DNA from: Rhodocyclaceae bacterium
Lineage (GTDB): Bacteria; Pseudomonadota; Gammaproteobacteria; Burkholderiales; Rhodocyclaceae
NCBI GenBank assembly: GCA_016791105.1
Contig: JAEUNM010000048.1
Coordinates: forward strand, 1 to 64,000
Direction of reading: 5' to 3'
Length of the DNA: 64,000 bases
Notes under the pieces: generated by a model
Told to the model about the DNA's origin: nothing
The model's input: only the letters and a program-made list of their open reading frames with translations
Database searches by the model: none
Shown: piece after piece, positions 8,357 through 19,802 of the stretch
Layout: each line of letters starts with the position of its first letter
Numbering within the stretch: position 1 is the first letter of the stretch
Made by a program: the position numbers and the translations under genes

Positions 8357-11300
8357 TCAGGCGGCGGTTTTCGCTTCCAGCACCTCGAGCAACTCCGGCA
8401 ACAGGCGCGCCGCCGCCGCTTCGAGTGCCGCCAGGCCGGCCGCTATCTGGTCGGCCGGCGCGCCTTCCTTGATGCGCGCTTCCAGCGCCACCGCACAGGC
8501 ATGCACGTCGATGGCGCCGACGGTTCCGGCAGTCCCTTTCAAGGTGTGGGCGCGACGCCGGCCATCATCCGCCGCGCCTGCATTGGTCACCGCGCCACGC
8601 AGTGCCTGCACGTCGCCGGGCAGGCGCTGGGCGAACATTTGCAGCACGCGCCGGTACAGTGTCGCGTTGCCATTCACGCACTTGAGACCGAAGGCGGCGT
8701 CCAGTCCCGCTATGACCCAAGCAGCCGGATCTTCCGGCTGGTCGGCGGCGGTAGTACGCGGCAGGACGGTTACCGGCGGCGCCACGTCCGTGGGCGCAGA
8801 CTCCATTGCAGTCGGTATCGGCATCGGCGCCTCCGGCACAGTGACCGGCGCGTCCTCCTCCCGTGCCGCCTTGCGCTCCAGCCACTTCAACAGGACTGCG
8901 TACAATTGGTCCGGATCGACCGGTTTTGCCACGTGGTCGTCCATGCCGGCGGCAACGCAACGCTCGCGGTCCTCGGCAAAGGCGTTGGCGGTCATGGCGA
9001 TGATGGGCAGCCCTTTGCGTTGCGGCAGCGTGCGTATGCGACGCGTCGCCGCCAAGCCATCCAGTTTGGGCATCTGCATGTCCATCAGCACCAGATCGTA
9101 ATTTTCTCGCTGCACCATTTCGCATGCTTCCAGACCGTTGCCGGCCAGATCGATCTCCATCCCTACATCATGGAGCAGGGACAGCGCCACTTCCTGATTG
9201 ACCGGATTATCTTCTGCCACCAGGATGCGCTTACCGGCATGGTGGCGCTGCAAAATTTCGGCGCTGCCCGGCTCGGCGGCCTCGGCTTCGGCGCCTTTCG
9301 CCTCGCTCAGCCATACCGTGCTCCAGAAACAACTGCCGCGCCCCGCTTCGCTGCGCACGCCGACTTCGCCGCCCATCAGTTGCGTGAGGTGACGGTTGAT
9401 GGACAGCCCCAGCCCGGTCCCGCCGTATTGGCGCGTGGTGGAACTGTCGCCCTGTTCGAATGCATCGAAAATGCGCTGCTGCTGTTCCGCCGAGAGGCCT
9501 ATGCCGGTATCTTCGACTTCGACGCGCAGCAATACCTTGCCGGCATCCCGCCGCAACAGGCGCACGCGCAGCGTGATGCGGCCCAGGTCGGTAAATTTGA
9601 CGGCATTGCCGGCAAAATTCAGGAATATCTGGCCCAAGCGCAGCGGGTCGCCGTACAAGCGGTCGGGCACGGCAGGATCGCGTTCAAGATGCAGTTCCAG
9701 CCCCTTTTCGCGCGCCTTGCCAGCCACCATCGAATGCACGTATTCGATCACCGAATCGGGCGCAAAGTCTTTTTGTTCCAGGCACAGGCGGCCGGCTTCG
9801 ATTTTCGATATGTCGAGTACGTCGTTGATGATGCCCAGCAATTGTTCGCCCGCCATGGCGATTTTGCTCAGGCGCTCGGCCTGTTCCGGCGACGGGCCGG
9901 CATTGCGCAACAGATGAGTAAGGCCCAGGATGGCATTCATGGGGGTGCGAATTTCATGGCTCATATTGGCCAGGAAAGAACTTTTTGCGCGCGTGGCTTC
10001 CTGTGCGCGATCGCGCTCTTCGGTGGCCAGCACGTTGAGGCGCTCCAGTTCGGACTGCGCCGCCTTTAGTTCCGTAATGTCGCTGGCGAGCACGAAAAAG
10101 CCGGCCACCTCGCTACCGACCTGGTCCGGAATCAGGTAGGTATCCGTATATTGCGGCAGCCGGTTGGGCTGCGCGATGCAGGACTCGAAGTGCTGCGGCA
10201 CCCCGCCCAGTGCCGCCTGCGTGTAACCGGCTGCGCGCGCGTAGGCGTCCGCACCCAGAAGTTCACGTAGCGTCGAGCCCTGCAGGGGTTCGACCGACGT
10301 GCCCCAATGCTCGCTCATGGCACGGTTGGCGAAACGCAGGCGCTGCTCGCGGTCCCAATAACTGATGGATACGGGCAAATTATCGGTAAGCGTGCGCAGG
10401 AATTTTTCGCGTTCCGCAATACGGCGATAAAGGCGTTGCAATTCCTGGGTTTGTTCGCGCCGCTCTGTGACATCCATCAGGGTTACGATCAGTTCGCCTT
10501 CGTCGCCGGGCAGGACGGCAATGTGCAGGTCCAGCCAGCGCTGCCCGCCGTCCTGCCGCAATACGTCGAGCTCGCCGTGGTAGGTACCTTGTCCGCTGCG
10601 CACGTCCTTGCAATGTGCCTCGAACACCTGCCACGCGGTATCGCTTTCGAACATGGCGCGCGCCGACTGGCCCACCAGCGTGCCGGGCGCGCAGCCCAAG
10701 GTCAGGTCGAAACAGGCATTGGTCCAGATGAATTTGCCTTCCTTCAGTTTTACTATTCCAACCTCCTGGTTGTCCAGGATGGTTTTCTGCTCGGCCAGCA
10801 GCGCCGCAACTTCAGCGTTTTTTTCCAGTAGTTCCTGCGTACTGGCGTCTATCAGTTCCTGCAGATGTTGCCGGTGCTGGCTTAGTTCTTCGGTGATGCG
10901 CTGGCGTTCGGTAATGTCCTCGCCCGCCAGCAGTATGCCGCTCATGCTGCCGTCCGCGTCCGCCAAGGGGCTGGCGTGCCAGGAATAGACACTAACCCGA
11001 TCGCCTGCGCCGACCAGTTCGTGCTCGTAGTGCAGCGGACCTTCCTTTACGCCGGCACTTACGCTTTCGAATAACAGATCGGCACGGCCGTCGTCCTGTC
11101 CGCCCGGAACGAAACTGCCGAACCATGCGCGCCCGCGCAATTCCGCGGCACTGCCGCCCAGCACCTCGCAGGCCTTGCGATTGACCAGCGTGAGGCGGCC
11201 ATCCGGATCCACGGCGACGATCACCGCCTCCACCAGATCGAGATAGCGTTGTTTCAACTCCTGTTCAGCGTGCAGATTGCTTGCCGCCTGTGCTGCCTGC

Positions 11301-12283
11301 GACGCAAATGCAAGGCGCCGGCGCTGGTACAGCAAAAGCCCGACCGCAGCGGCGAGCGAGCCGACCAGGGCCAGCGTCGCTTCCAGCAGTACGGCATGCC
11401 GCCAGCCAGCGTAAAGATCGTGTGTAGTCCGGCTGACGGCGATCACGAGCGGTTTATCGAGACGCACGGAGGCCGGCGCAAAGGTACTGATGGCAACCAT
11501 GCGTTCGACGCCGCCGCCCGCCTGTTTGCCTATGCTCACGCTTTCGCCCAGGCCGGCGGCAACATGCTGCGCAAGAAATCCGCCGCCGGGCTGCAACACC
11601 GGCGCGACGTCGCCCGGCACGATTACGTAGGGCAATCCGTCGCCGTGCGCAATTTCACTTTGCATGCCCGGGGCGTAAGTGGCGGTGAGCATGACGCGCG
11701 TGAAAAAATCCGGGTCGAGCACCGCCAGCACGATGCCGGCGAAGGCGCCGTCGGCGCTACTGCGCGCCAGCGACAAGCGCAGCATGGGTTGCCCCGAATA
11801 GGCGCGTTCCGGTGCCGGAATCCGCACGGCATCCGACCAGCCGGCTTGTTCCACGGCACGGAATACGCTCGATGCAGCGACATTTTCGCCCAGGGTTTCC
11901 GGGCGGTTGGTGCTACGGACAATGCCGTTCTTATCGACCACGCTTAATGCGCGCATGCCGCCCGCGGCGTCGACCAGGGCGCCGAGCTGTGCGGATTGCA
12001 AATCCGCTTCTTTTGCATCGGCCGCCAGCGGCATGGTAGCCGCATGTTCCATCGTGCGCTGTACCGATCGCAACTGATTGGCCACGAGGTCGTACACGAC
12101 GCGTGATTGACTTAGCAGTTGCGCCCGCCCGTCGTCCGCGACGCGATGGTATGCGGCATACCAACTGTGCGACAAGGTGGCAATCAGTACCAGCAGGGCG
12201 AGCGCCAGGGATGCGCGCTCGCGGCGCTGGCGGCGGCCCTGTTCGGCAGCGCTGCGCGGTTCGCCGGTTGGCGCCGGATTCAA
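8357..12283 (-). CDS. Hybrid sensor histidine kinase (periplasmic sensor, three PAS, HisKA, HATPase, REC, Hpt)
   Basis: The 1308-residue membrane kinase has TM1 at about 25-41, a periplasmic CACHE-like domain, TM2 near 295-320 and three PAS-type domains (about 345-460, 505-620, 630-760). HisKA follows with the phospho-acceptor His776 in MSHEIRTP, then HATPase with GNAVKF and GGTGLGLS. A receiver domain has Asp1068 in LMDMQMPK, and a C-terminal Hpt domain has His1246 in [10 protein letters not shown] complete four-step phosphorelay is therefore present on one chain. The output regulator is not encoded nearby. The start is TTG 12283, overlapping the stop codon of the binding-protein gene (TTGA), so translation is probably coupled. 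Both genes likely form one signalling unit. Confidence 0.93.
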   Translation of the reverse strand: MNPAPTGEPRSAAEQGRRQRRERASLALALLVLIATLSHSWYAAYHRVADDGRAQLLSQSRVVYDLVANQLRSVQRTMEHAATMPLAADAKEADLQSAQLGALVDAAGGMRALSVVDKNGIVRSTNRPETLGENVAASSVFRAVEQAGWSDAVRIPAPERAYSGQPMLRLSLARSSADGAFAGIVLAVLDPDFFTRVMLTATYAPGMQSEIAHGDGLPYVIVPGDVAPVLQPGGGFLAQHVAAGLGESVSIGKQAGGGVERMVAISTFAPASVRLDKPLVIAVSRTTHDLYAGWRHAVLLEATLALVGSLAAAVGLLLYQRRRLAFASQAAQAASNLHAEQELKQRYLDLVEAVIVAVDPDGRLTLVNRKACEVLGGSAAELRGRAWFGSFVPGGQDDGRADLLFESVSAGVKEGPLHYEHELVGAGDRVSVYSWHASPLADADGSMSGILLAGEDITERQRITEELSQHRQHLQELIDASTQELLEKNAEVAALLAEQKTILDNQEVGIVKLKEGKFIWTNACFDLTLGCAPGTLVGQSARAMFESDTAWQVFEAHCKDVRSGQGTYHGELDVLRQDGGQRWLDLHIAVLPGDEGELIVTLMDVTERREQTQELQRLYRRIAEREKFLRTLTDNLPVSISYWDREQRLRFANRAMSEHWGTSVEPLQGSTLRELLGADAYARAAGYTQAALGGVPQHFESCIAQPNRLPQYTDTYLIPDQVGSEVAGFFVLASDITELKAAQSELERLNVLATEERDRAQEATRAKSSFLANMSHEIRTPMNAILGLTHLLRNAGPSPEQAERLSKIAMAGEQLLGIINDVLDISKIEAGRLCLEQKDFAPDSVIEYVHSMVAGKAREKGLELHLERDPAVPDRLYGDPLRLGQIFLNFAGNAVKFTDLGRITLRVRLLRRDAGKVLLRVEVEDTGIGLSAEQQQRIFDAFEQGDSSTTRQYGGTGLGLSINRHLTQLMGGEVGVRSEAGRGSCFWSTVWLSEAKGAEAEAAEPGSAEILQRHHAGKRILVAEDNPVNQEVALSLLHDVGMEIDLAGNGLEACEMVQRENYDLVLMDMQMPKLDGLAATRRIRTLPQRKGLPIIAMTANAFAEDRERCVAAGMDDHVAKPVDPDQLYAVLLKWLERKAAREEDAPVTVPEAPMPIPTAMESAPTDVAPPVTVLPRTTAADQPEDPAAWVIAGLDAAFGLKCVNGNATLYRRVLQMFAQRLPGDVQALRGAVTNAGAADDGRRRAHTLKGTAGTVGAIDVHACAVALEARIKEGAPADQIAAGLAALEAAAARLLPELLEVLEAKTAA

Positions 12284-13329
12284 GGCTGACTCCCGCGCGG
12301 CACGGCGCCGCCGGCATCGCGCAGCAAGCTCGCATCGAGTGCGTCGCCGGCTCGCAGTGAGTGATCGGCGAACCCCATTTGACGCAGATAATTTTCGATT
12401 ATCGGTGCCACGGCGACCAGCGATTCCGGCTGCGCGGCATCGAAAGCAGCGCGGTTGGCGGCGGCGTCGAAAAACCGCGTGTCCGACAACGGCAGGCCGT
12501 AGTCCGCCGCACGCACGCCCGCCGCCTTGGCCATGATGCTCAGCGCGGACTCGGTATCTTCTCGCAGCACGCGTTCAAGCTCATACCAGGCACGGATGGC
12601 TGCGACCAGTTCAGCGCGCTTGGACTGGATGCTTTGTTCGCGCGCCACGAGCAGACCGGCGATCAGCCCGGGCATTTCGCGCGACGTGAATAAGGTGCGG
12701 CCGCCGCCATTCTGTTCGACTTCGCGCACCCACGGGTTCCACACCACCGCCGCGTCGACCCGCCCCGCGCGCAGGGCAGCGGCCGCCGCCGGCGCCGACA
12801 GATTGACCAGGCGGATGTCGGCCAGACTCATGCCGTGACGCGCCAGCGCGGTCGCCAGCATGAATTGCGACACGCTATGTTGTTCCAGCGCGACGCTGCG
12901 GCCCTTCAGTTCGCGCAGGGAGGCGATGTCCCGGCGCGCTACGATGGCGTCGTTGCCGGCAGAATTGTCATTGACCAGCACCGCCTTGACCGGCGCGCCG
13001 CGCGCGCGCTGGGCCAGCGTGTCGGACCAGGTCTGCGAATTGGCGTCTATGCGCCCGCCTTCCAGCGCCGCGATGGAATCGCTATAGCTGGGAAACCAGA
13101 TCAGTTTGACGTCGGCGCCGTACTTGCGGAACAGTCCGCGTTGTTCGGCCACATACCAGGCTACCCAGCCTGGCCAGTCGGACACGCCCAGTCTTAGTTC
13201 CGCCTGAGCGGCGCGCGCGCCCAGACAAAGAGCGCAACACAACAATAGTCCCAGCCGCGCCCGGCTAAGCCGGCCACGGTCCCCGCACGCGCGCGTGCGT
13301 GCGTGCCACGCTGGAAAGATCGACCCCAT
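12280..13329 (-). CDS. Periplasmic solute-binding protein, NMT1/SsuA/NrtA-like
   Basis: The 349-residue protein has a long basic n-region, a hydrophobic stretch at about 25-38 and a likely signal-peptidase site after AQA at 43. The mature part starts with a typical ABC substrate-binding segment ([10 protein letters not shown]) and has the two-lobe type II binding-protein features of the NMT1/THI5, nitrate and sulfonate family. No permease or ATPase genes are adjacent. Its stop codon overlaps the start of the hybrid kinase by 4 nt. The simplest reading is that it presents a ligand to that kinase instead of feeding a transporter. The true start may lie downstream of ATG 13329, since no clear ribosome-binding site is seen. 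Confidence 0.83.
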   Translation of the reverse strand: MGSIFPAWHARTRACGDRGRLSRARLGLLLCCALCLGARAAQAELRLGVSDWPGWVAWYVAEQRGLFRKYGADVKLIWFPSYSDSIAALEGGRIDANSQTWSDTLAQRARGAPVKAVLVNDNSAGNDAIVARRDIASLRELKGRSVALEQHSVSQFMLATALARHGMSLADIRLVNLSAPAAAAALRAGRVDAAVVWNPWVREVEQNGGGRTLFTSREMPGLIAGLLVAREQSIQSKRAELVAAIRAWYELERVLREDTESALSIMAKAAGVRAADYGLPLSDTRFFDAAANRAAFDAAQPESLVAVAPIIENYLRQMGFADHSLRAGDALDASLLRDAGGAVPRGSQP

Positions 13330-13797
13330 TCAAACGCTCGGAAAAGCCTCGTTGCGACACTTGAAGCTAGCAAGACGCCCGGGCGCGCTTGCACTCGACG
13401 CTGCGCCAGCGGGCCGGCTTTTGCGTCACCCAAGGCCGGGTCCGTTGCGAGTTGCCGCGGGCGCTCCGGACAAGGCAATTTATCGACTCGATCGGAGAAA
13501 ACTTGATTGACGGCAAGGAATGCCAAAGCCATGCCGCCGGCACGCCGGGCAAAAACGGGTGGAATATTGGATCGGCCCCACGGCAAGCTGCATTGCGCAA
13601 CGCAACGGGCTGATATATTTGCACTGCACGGAGGGCGCGCTGCGCCCAAGCGCAGCGGCAGCAACGCCTCTGCGGCGCACGCGACGCTATTGCATCGACA
13701 CACAAAGGTGCGCCACGAATGTGCGCTCTGCCCTAACATATGCGTGCGAATGCTGATTTGGCAGCATTCGCCATCCTGTCTGGAGCCCCCCTGCGCC
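13330..13797. other. 468-bp intergenic region between divergent genes
   Basis: This region separates the leftward binding-protein/kinase operon from the rightward FIST gene. It should hold both promoters, but I could not identify a convincing -35/-10 pair on either strand. A TATATT near 13610 has only a poor -35 partner. Open frames through this region show no family signature. Confidence 0.4.
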
Positions 13798-14979
13798 ATG
13801 CATGCTTCCGCCTTCATTCACGCCCATGCGGGTAATCCCGACTGGCGCGTCGCGCTGGCGCAATGTTTCGCACAATTGCGCGCCAACCAGGCCGCGCGCT
13901 CGACCCTGCCCGGCGCGACGCCATTCACCCTGGGCTGGTGTTACCTGAGCGACTACTATGCGGATGCCGCACTGCCCATACTCGAGCGCCTGAAGCAGGA
14001 ATTTCCGGGCGTTGCATGGACCGGCACGGCCGGTATGGGCATATTCGCGAGCGGCGTTGAATATGTGGACGAACCGGCAATGGCGCTCATGCTGGCGCCC
14101 TTGCCGGCGCAGTCGTTCCGGCTGTTTTCCGGGCGTCAGCCGCTGCCCGCGGCAGCATCCGATTTCATCGCCCACGCCGCGCTCGTACATGCCGATCCGG
14201 CCACGCCCGACCTGCAGGATTTGCTGGGTGAACTTGCCGCGCGCACGGCTTCGGGTTATCTGTTCGGCGGCCTCACCTCCTCACGCCAGGACAGCCTGCA
14301 GATCGCCGGCGACCTGCTCGACGGCGGCCTGTCCGGTGTTGCATTTGCGCCGCAACAAGGCCTGCTGTCGCGCGTCACGCAAGGCTGTCAGCCGGTCGGC
14401 CCAAACCGCACGGTGACGCGCTGCGAAGGCAACTTTCTGTTTACGCTGGACGACAGACCGGCGCTGGAATGTCTGCTGGAAGATTTGGGCCTTGATGCCG
14501 CGATGCCCAAGCGCGAGTTGTTACAGGCCATGACCGGCACCCTGGCCGGCCTGCGCGCCGAACGTCTCGACCTGCCGGTGCGGCCGGGGCAGTTCGGCGT
14601 CGATTGGGTGGTGCGCCATCTGGTCGGCGTGGATACCCGCCAGCAAATACTTGCGATCGCGGAACAGGTGGAAGTCGGCACGCAACTGTCGTTTTGCCGG
14701 CGCGACCCGAAATCTGCGCTATCCGATCTGGTCCGCATCGCCACGGAAATTCGTGACGAGCTCGAAGGCGACACGGGACGCCGCGCCGTAGGCGCCATTT
14801 ACGTGAGCTGTGTCGGGCGCGGCGGCGCGCATTTCGGTGCGCCGCATGCGGAACTGCAGACCGTGAAGCGCGCGCTGGGCGAATTGCCCCTGGTCGGTTT
14901 TTTTGCCAGCGGCGAAATTGCGCGCGCCAATCTGTACGGCTATACCGGCGTACTGACGGTATTTACGGCGCCGGCTTAG
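13798..14979 (+). CDS. FIST-domain sensory protein
   Basis: The 393-residue protein fits the FIST architecture: a FIST_N region with an internal duplication (about 25-230) followed by FIST_C (about 240-385). Recognisable features are WTGTAGMGI, SGYLFGGLTSSR and the C-terminal LVGFFASGEIA segment. FIST domains are thought to bind small ligands, often amino acids, and are normally tied to signalling proteins. This one is free-standing and cytosolic, with no membrane segment. ATG 13798 starts directly before the conserved domain, with a GGAG element some 13 nt upstream. It is convergent with the MFS gene, 12 nt apart. Confidence 0.85.
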   Translation: MHASAFIHAHAGNPDWRVALAQCFAQLRANQAARSTLPGATPFTLGWCYLSDYYADAALPILERLKQEFPGVAWTGTAGMGIFASGVEYVDEPAMALMLAPLPAQSFRLFSGRQPLPAAASDFIAHAALVHADPATPDLQDLLGELAARTASGYLFGGLTSSRQDSLQIAGDLLDGGLSGVAFAPQQGLLSRVTQGCQPVGPNRTVTRCEGNFLFTLDDRPALECLLEDLGLDAAMPKRELLQAMTGTLAGLRAERLDLPVRPGQFGVDWVVRHLVGVDTRQQILAIAEQVEVGTQLSFCRRDPKSALSDLVRIATEIRDELEGDTGRRAVGAIYVSCVGRGGAHFGAPHAELQTVKRALGELPLVGFFASGEIARANLYGYTGVLTVFTAPA

Positions 14980-14991
14980 ATACACACCGGC

Positions 14992-16155
14992 TCAGGCCGA
15001 ATCGCGCTGCAGGCGCGCCTGCGCACGCGGCCACAGGCGCGCGAGGGCGACATAGGCCGCCAGCGCGAAGACGGAACTGAGCGTGTAGGTGAGCGGCGCC
15101 CCGGCGCGGTCCCAGAACCAGCCGCTCACCAGGCCGCCCAGCATGCCGCCGGCGCCGAACGACAAACTGCTGTACAGCGCCTGCCCGCGCGCCTGGTGGC
15201 GCCCCACGAACAGCCTGTTGATGGCCGCCACCGCGGCGGCGTGGAAGGCGCCGAATGTGGCGCCGTGCAACACCTGGGCCGCAATGACGACGACCGGGTG
15301 GTCTATGCCCCAGCCTATCATCACGAAGCGCAGCACCGCGCAGGCATAGCTTGCCAACAGTACGTTGCGTTCGTTGAAGCGCTCCAGCAGCGCCGGCATG
15401 CGCCAGAACACGAGGATTTCGGCCACCACGCCCAAGGTCCACAGCCAGCCCACGGCACTGCGCGTATAGCCGTGCGTATCAAGATAGATCGAATAGAACA
15501 CGTATAAGGCGCCATGCGCCGCCGACATGAGCAGGCAGGACAACAGTAGGGCAACGATGCGCCTATCGCGCAGCAGATTGGCAAAACGCGCCGGCTGCAG
15601 TGCCGGATCGGGCGCCGCCTGGGCTTCCGGAACGGTAAAGGCACAGATCATGATGCCGATCAGCGTGGCGAACGAGGCCCACAGCACGCTGGAAGGCGGT
15701 GCGTAATCCAGCACCTGCCCCAGCGCCAGCACCGCGACGATAAACCCGACCGAGCCCCACATGCGCACCGAGCCATAGCGCGCCGGCGTGGCGCGCAAAT
15801 GCGCGAAAGTCATGCTTTCCATGAGTGGCAGGGCGGCGCTCCAGCAAAACGCCAGGCAGGCCATGGCGACGAATACCGATTCGAAACTTGCCGCCCCGAA
15901 AAACAGCAGGAAACTGGCTACGCTCAAGGCGCCGGACAAGCGCACGATGCCGGCGCGGCGGCCGCTGCGATCCGCCATCGCGCCCCATAGATTGGGCGCC
16001 ACGATGCGCATGAGCTGCATCAGGGAACTGACCACGCCAATTTCCCAGGCGGAAAATTTCAGGCTGGCCAGATAGAGCGAAAAGTACGGCGCGAACGCGC
16101 CGACGAACGCAAAGTAGAAAAAGTAGTACGCCGACAGGCGCCAGTAGGGCAACAT
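14992..16155 (-). CDS. MFS transporter, HcaT/3-phenylpropionate-type (MFS_1-like)
   Basis: This 387-residue protein has about 12 predicted membrane helices. It starts with the aromatic YWRLSAYYFFYFAFVGAF helix typical of the PPP/HcaT and nucleoside:H+ symporter-like branch of the major facilitator superfamily. The cytoplasmic loop after helix 2 reads GAMADRSGRR, matching the MFS signature. The substrate cannot be read from the sequence; phenylpropionate is only the name of the best-studied relative. It stands alone, convergent with the FIST gene. Confidence 0.85.
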   Translation of the reverse strand: MLPYWRLSAYYFFYFAFVGAFAPYFSLYLASLKFSAWEIGVVSSLMQLMRIVAPNLWGAMADRSGRRAGIVRLSGALSVASFLLFFGAASFESVFVAMACLAFCWSAALPLMESMTFAHLRATPARYGSVRMWGSVGFIVAVLALGQVLDYAPPSSVLWASFATLIGIMICAFTVPEAQAAPDPALQPARFANLLRDRRIVALLLSCLLMSAAHGALYVFYSIYLDTHGYTRSAVGWLWTLGVVAEILVFWRMPALLERFNERNVLLASYACAVLRFVMIGWGIDHPVVVIAAQVLHGATFGAFHAAAVAAINRLFVGRHQARGQALYSSLSFGAGGMLGGLVSGWFWDRAGAPLTYTLSSVFALAAYVALARLWPRAQARLQRDSA

Positions 16156-16253
16156 CGGCGAAATTGTACCCGCGGCGGCGTGAACGGCAGGCTATCGGCA
16201 TTGCTGCGGGTGCCTGCGCCGACCACCGAACCGGCGCAGCGGCCGGCCCGAAT

Positions 16254-16490
16254 TCAGGCCGGTTCGCCGCTCAGCATGTCACGCAATTGTTCCTTGAGTG
16301 CGCCCCGGCGCGCGAGCAGTGCCCCCAGGTCGCCACGTCCCAAACCCAATCTTTCGGCCTCGCGCACGCGCCGATTGACTTGGTCGAATTCGTCAAACAA
16401 CGAGGCGAAGTACTGATTGTGCTGATTCAGCAGCCGGATGAGCGTTGCGCTTTCCGGGAATTCAGCGTGTAGATCATGAACGGGAAGCAT
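16254..16490 (-). CDS. YdcH-family small protein (DUF465)
   Basis: This 78-residue, highly charged, almost entirely helical protein has the conserved HDLHAEFPE start and a HNQYFASLFDEFDQVNRRV segment typical of DUF465/YdcH proteins. These are short coiled-coil proteins of unknown function. ATG 16490 was chosen because the family begins with this segment. It sits between the MFS gene and aroC, all on the minus strand. Confidence 0.85.
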   Translation of the reverse strand: MLPVHDLHAEFPESATLIRLLNQHNQYFASLFDEFDQVNRRVREAERLGLGRGDLGALLARRGALKEQLRDMLSGEPA

Positions 16491-16577
16491 GCGATAACCT
16501 TGCCAGAGCGAATGGTAATAACCGTATCGCAGGCAGGGTGCTTGCGTGTTGACGAAAGTCAACCGCAGCGCAGCAGA

Positions 16578-17747
16578 TCAGCCCTCCTCAGGCTCCGGGT
16601 CGTCCCGTTCCGCCCCGCGCAGGGCGCGCAGGGCATCCACCACCTCGTCGGGCGCCTGGGCCGGGATTTTCGGCGTGCCGCACACCACATCCCCGCATTG
16701 CGCGCGGTGGCGCAGCGCGTGGTCCATCAGCACCAGGGCCAGCATGGCTTCCGCGATGGGCGTGGCGCGTATGCCGACGCAGGGGTCATGGCGGCCGTGC
16801 GTGTTCACGATGACCGGCTTGCCGTCCTTGTCTACGGAGTGGCGGTCCAGCCGTATGCTGGAGGTGGGTTTGATGGCGATATGCACCACCACGTCCTGGC
16901 CCGTCGCAATGCCGCCCAATATGCCGCCCGCGTTATTGCTGAGGAAGCCCTGCGGACTGATCTCGTCCGAATGTTCGGTACCGCGCTGCGCCACGGAAGC
17001 AAAGCCGGCACCAATTTCCACGCCCTTGACCGCATTGATGCCCATCATGGCGTAGGCGATGTCGGCATCCAGGCGGTCATAGACGGGCTCGCCCCAGCCG
17101 ACCGGAACGCCGCTCGCCACGACGCTGATGCGCGCGCCCACCGAATCGCCGGATTTGCGCAATTCGTCCATATAGGTTTCGAGTTCTGCCACGCAGTCCG
17201 GGTCGGGCGCAAAAAATGGGTTGGTGCGCACCGCCTCCCACGAGCGGAAGGCGATGGGAAGCGGGCCGAGCTGGCTCATGTAGCCGCGCACCTGCACGCC
17301 GTGGCGCTCCAGCAGCCACTTTTTGGCGATTGCGCCGGCCGCCACGCGCACCGCGGTTTCGCGCGCGGAACTGCGGCCGCCGCCGCGATAATCGCGGATG
17401 CCGTACTTCTGCCAATAGGTGTAGTCGGCGTGGCCGGGCCGGAAGGTGTCGGCGATGTTGCCGTAATCCTTGCTGCGCTGGTCCTGATTGCGTATCAGCA
17501 GGCCTATGCTGGTGCCGGTGGTTTTGCCCTCGAACACGCCGGACAGTATTTCCACCGTATCCGGCTCGCGCCGCTGCGTCACGTGGCGCGAAGTGCCGGG
17601 TTTGCGTCTATCCAGTTCAGCCTGAATGTCGGCTTCGCACAACGCCATGCCGGGCGGACAGCCATCCACCACGCAGCCTATGGCGGGGCCATGAGATTCA
17701 CCGAACGAGGTGACGCAAAACAGTTTGCCTAGTGTATTGCCGGACAT
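16578..17747 (-). CDS. aroC: Chorismate synthase
   Basis: The enzyme converts 5-enolpyruvylshikimate 3-phosphate to chorismate, the last step of the shikimate pathway, using reduced FMN. The 389-residue chain starts with the expected [19 protein letters not shown] segment. It contains [14 protein letters not shown], the [11 protein letters not shown] motif and the [13 protein letters not shown] region. It is slightly longer than E. coli AroC because of an acidic C-terminal tail (DDPEPEEG). ATG 17747 fits the conserved start. No other aro genes are adjacent. Confidence 0.97.
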   Translation of the reverse strand: MSGNTLGKLFCVTSFGESHGPAIGCVVDGCPPGMALCEADIQAELDRRKPGTSRHVTQRREPDTVEILSGVFEGKTTGTSIGLLIRNQDQRSKDYGNIADTFRPGHADYTYWQKYGIRDYRGGGRSSARETAVRVAAGAIAKKWLLERHGVQVRGYMSQLGPLPIAFRSWEAVRTNPFFAPDPDCVAELETYMDELRKSGDSVGARISVVASGVPVGWGEPVYDRLDADIAYAMMGINAVKGVEIGAGFASVAQRGTEHSDEISPQGFLSNNAGGILGGIATGQDVVVHIAIKPTSSIRLDRHSVDKDGKPVIVNTHGRHDPCVGIRATPIAEAMLALVLMDHALRHRAQCGDVVCGTPKIPAQAPDEVVDALRALRGAERDDPEPEEG

Positions 17748-17889
17748 GGACGTGGGATGGCAGCCGGGTTGGTGTTCGCGCCGCAAACGCATGCGCGCAG
17801 GCGCGGGTAAAATTTGTACGGGAAAGTCCCCGCGCGAGTGGCCGGCGAGTTTAGCACGCGGCTTCCGGCGCACCACCACGAGGCAATCC

Positions 17890-18024
17890 ATGCGCAAATC
17901 GAGCCGTTCCGCACCGCCGCCGCCGGCCCACCCGGCGCCGGCGCCCGCTCCGCGCCCCCAGGCCGATACGCGCTGGCGCCGCAGCGTGCGCTATGTGTGG
18001 GACAAAAATCGCGGCCGCAGCTAG
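17890..18024 (+). CDS. Possible small basic protein, 44 aa
   Basis: A short open frame starts at ATG 17890, with GAGG about 7 nt upstream. It encodes a Pro/Ala-rich, strongly basic peptide ending [16 protein letters not shown]. No family is recognised. It is the only plausible coding content in the 319-bp gap between the aroC and fadD genes. The Pro/Ala stretch is also what random GC-rich DNA would give, so support is weak. Confidence 0.22.
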   Translation: MRKSSRSAPPPPAHPAPAPAPRPQADTRWRRSVRYVWDKNRGRS

Positions 18025-18066
18025 CTGGCAGTGCCGCGTGCCTGCCCGCCACGGCAAAGGCGGGCC

Positions 18067-19749
18067 TCACGCCGCATGCTTTTTCATTTCTTCGTCGCGC
18101 AGTGCGCGGCGCAATATTTTGCCGACGTTGGTTTTCGGCATTTCATCGCGAAATTCCACGTAGCGCGGCATTTTGTAGCCGGTCAGGCGCTCGCGGCAAA
18201 AATCCATCACGGCTTCGACCTTGAGTGCCGGATCCTTGCGGACGATGAACAGTTTGACGGCCTCGCCGGATTTTTCGTCCGGCACGCCGACCGCCGCACA
18301 CTCCAGCACGCCGGGACAGGCGGCCGCGACATCTTCGACTTCATTCGGATAGACATTGAAGCCGGACACCAGAATCATGTCTTTCTTGCGATCCACGATG
18401 CGCAGGAAACCCTGCTCATCCATCACCGCGATATCGCCGGTGCGCAGGAAGCCGTCTTCCGTCATGACTTTGGCGGTTTCATCCGGCCGCCCGTAATAGC
18501 CTTTCATGACCTGCGGCCCACGCACGCATAGTTCGCCGCGGCTGCCCACGGGCTGATCCTTGCCCTCATCGTCGCGCAGCACCACTTCGGTGGAGGGTAC
18601 AGGCAGACCGATGGCGCCGTTGTACTCCTTGATGTCGAGCGGGTTGATGCACACCGCCGGGGAAGTTTCCGTCAGCCCGTAAGCTTCCGCCAGCGGGCAA
18701 CCGGTCACGGCTTTCCAGCGTTCCGCAACCGCACGCTGCACTGCCATGCCGCCGCCCAGGGTGAGCCGCAAGGACGAAAAATCCAGTTTGGCGAATTCCG
18801 GGTTGTTCACCAGCGCGTTGAACAGGGTATTGACGCCGGTCATGACCGTGAAGGGCGTACGCGCAAGCTCTTTGATGAAACCCGGAATGTCGCGCGGATT
18901 GGCGATCAGCACGTTGCGTGCGCCGATTTTCATGAAGGTGAGGCAATTCGCCGTGAGCGCGAATATGTGGTAGAGCGGCAAAGCCGTGACGATGGTTTCG
19001 TCGCCCTCACGCACTACCGGCTTGATCCACGCATGCGCCTGTTGCAGGTTGGCGATGATGTTGCGGTGCGTGAGCATGGCGCCTTTGGCAACCCCGGTCG
19101 TGCCGCCGGTATATTGCAAAAAGGCGATGTCCTGATGCGTGACCGGCACTTTTTTGAGGCTGTGGGCGCCCCCCTGCGCGAGCGCATCCTTGAAACGCAG
19201 CGCAGCCGGTATGCGCCAGGGCGGCACCAGCTTCTTGACGTGGCGCAGGACGAAATTGACCAGCAAGGATTTCGGAAACCCGAGCAGATCGCCCAGCCCC
19301 GTTACCACCACCTGCCGGATTGCCGTATGCGCCAGCACTTCCTGCAGCGTGACGCAAAAATTTTCGACGATCACGATCACTTCCGCGCCGGAGTCCTTGA
19401 GCTGGTGTTCCAGTTCGCGCGGGGTATACAGCGGATTGCAATTGACCACCGTATAGCCGGCGCGCAAGGCGCCGAATACGGCGATCGGATATTGCAGGCA
19501 GTTCGGCATCATGACGGCGATGCGCGCGCCGGGCGCCAGTTTGAGCTGGCTCTGCAGGTAGGCGCCCCAGCGCGCGCTCTGGGCATCCAGTTCGGCATAA
19601 GTGATGGCCTTGCCGAAACTGACGTAGGCTTCTGAATTTGCGTAACGCGCGCAGCTTTTTTCGAACAGGTCGCCCAGCGACGAAAATTCGTTTACGTCGA
19701 TTTCCGCCGGTACGCCGGGCGGATAGCTCGATAGCCAGATTTTTTCCAT
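18067..19749 (-). CDS. fadD: Long-chain fatty-acid--CoA ligase
   Basis: The 560-residue enzyme activates fatty acids to acyl-CoA via an acyl-adenylate. The length matches E. coli FadD (561). It shows the ATP/AMP signature [18 protein letters not shown], the [10 protein letters not shown] motif, and the late GFLRTGD...[16 protein letters not shown] region that contacts the adenylate. ATG 19749 has GGAG 6 nt upstream and begins with the FadD-like [16 protein letters not shown]. The CBS-domain gene lies 53 bp upstream in the same direction and may be co-transcribed. Confidence 0.95.
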   Translation of the reverse strand: MEKIWLSSYPPGVPAEIDVNEFSSLGDLFEKSCARYANSEAYVSFGKAITYAELDAQSARWGAYLQSQLKLAPGARIAVMMPNCLQYPIAVFGALRAGYTVVNCNPLYTPRELEHQLKDSGAEVIVIVENFCVTLQEVLAHTAIRQVVVTGLGDLLGFPKSLLVNFVLRHVKKLVPPWRIPAALRFKDALAQGGAHSLKKVPVTHQDIAFLQYTGGTTGVAKGAMLTHRNIIANLQQAHAWIKPVVREGDETIVTALPLYHIFALTANCLTFMKIGARNVLIANPRDIPGFIKELARTPFTVMTGVNTLFNALVNNPEFAKLDFSSLRLTLGGGMAVQRAVAERWKAVTGCPLAEAYGLTETSPAVCINPLDIKEYNGAIGLPVPSTEVVLRDDEGKDQPVGSRGELCVRGPQVMKGYYGRPDETAKVMTEDGFLRTGDIAVMDEQGFLRIVDRKKDMILVSGFNVYPNEVEDVAAACPGVLECAAVGVPDEKSGEAVKLFIVRKDPALKVEAVMDFCRERLTGYKMPRYVEFRDEMPKTNVGKILRRALRDEEMKKHAA

Positions 19750-19802
19750 CGCCACTCCGTTCTTTTTCGACTTCGCGCCGTCGGGCCGGCACGCAATGCT
19801 TG

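Noticed and set aside
13507..13797. N-terminal extension of the FIST protein
   Set aside because: The upstream in-frame codons are Arg/Ala-rich without similarity to the family. The FIST domain begins right after ATG 13798.
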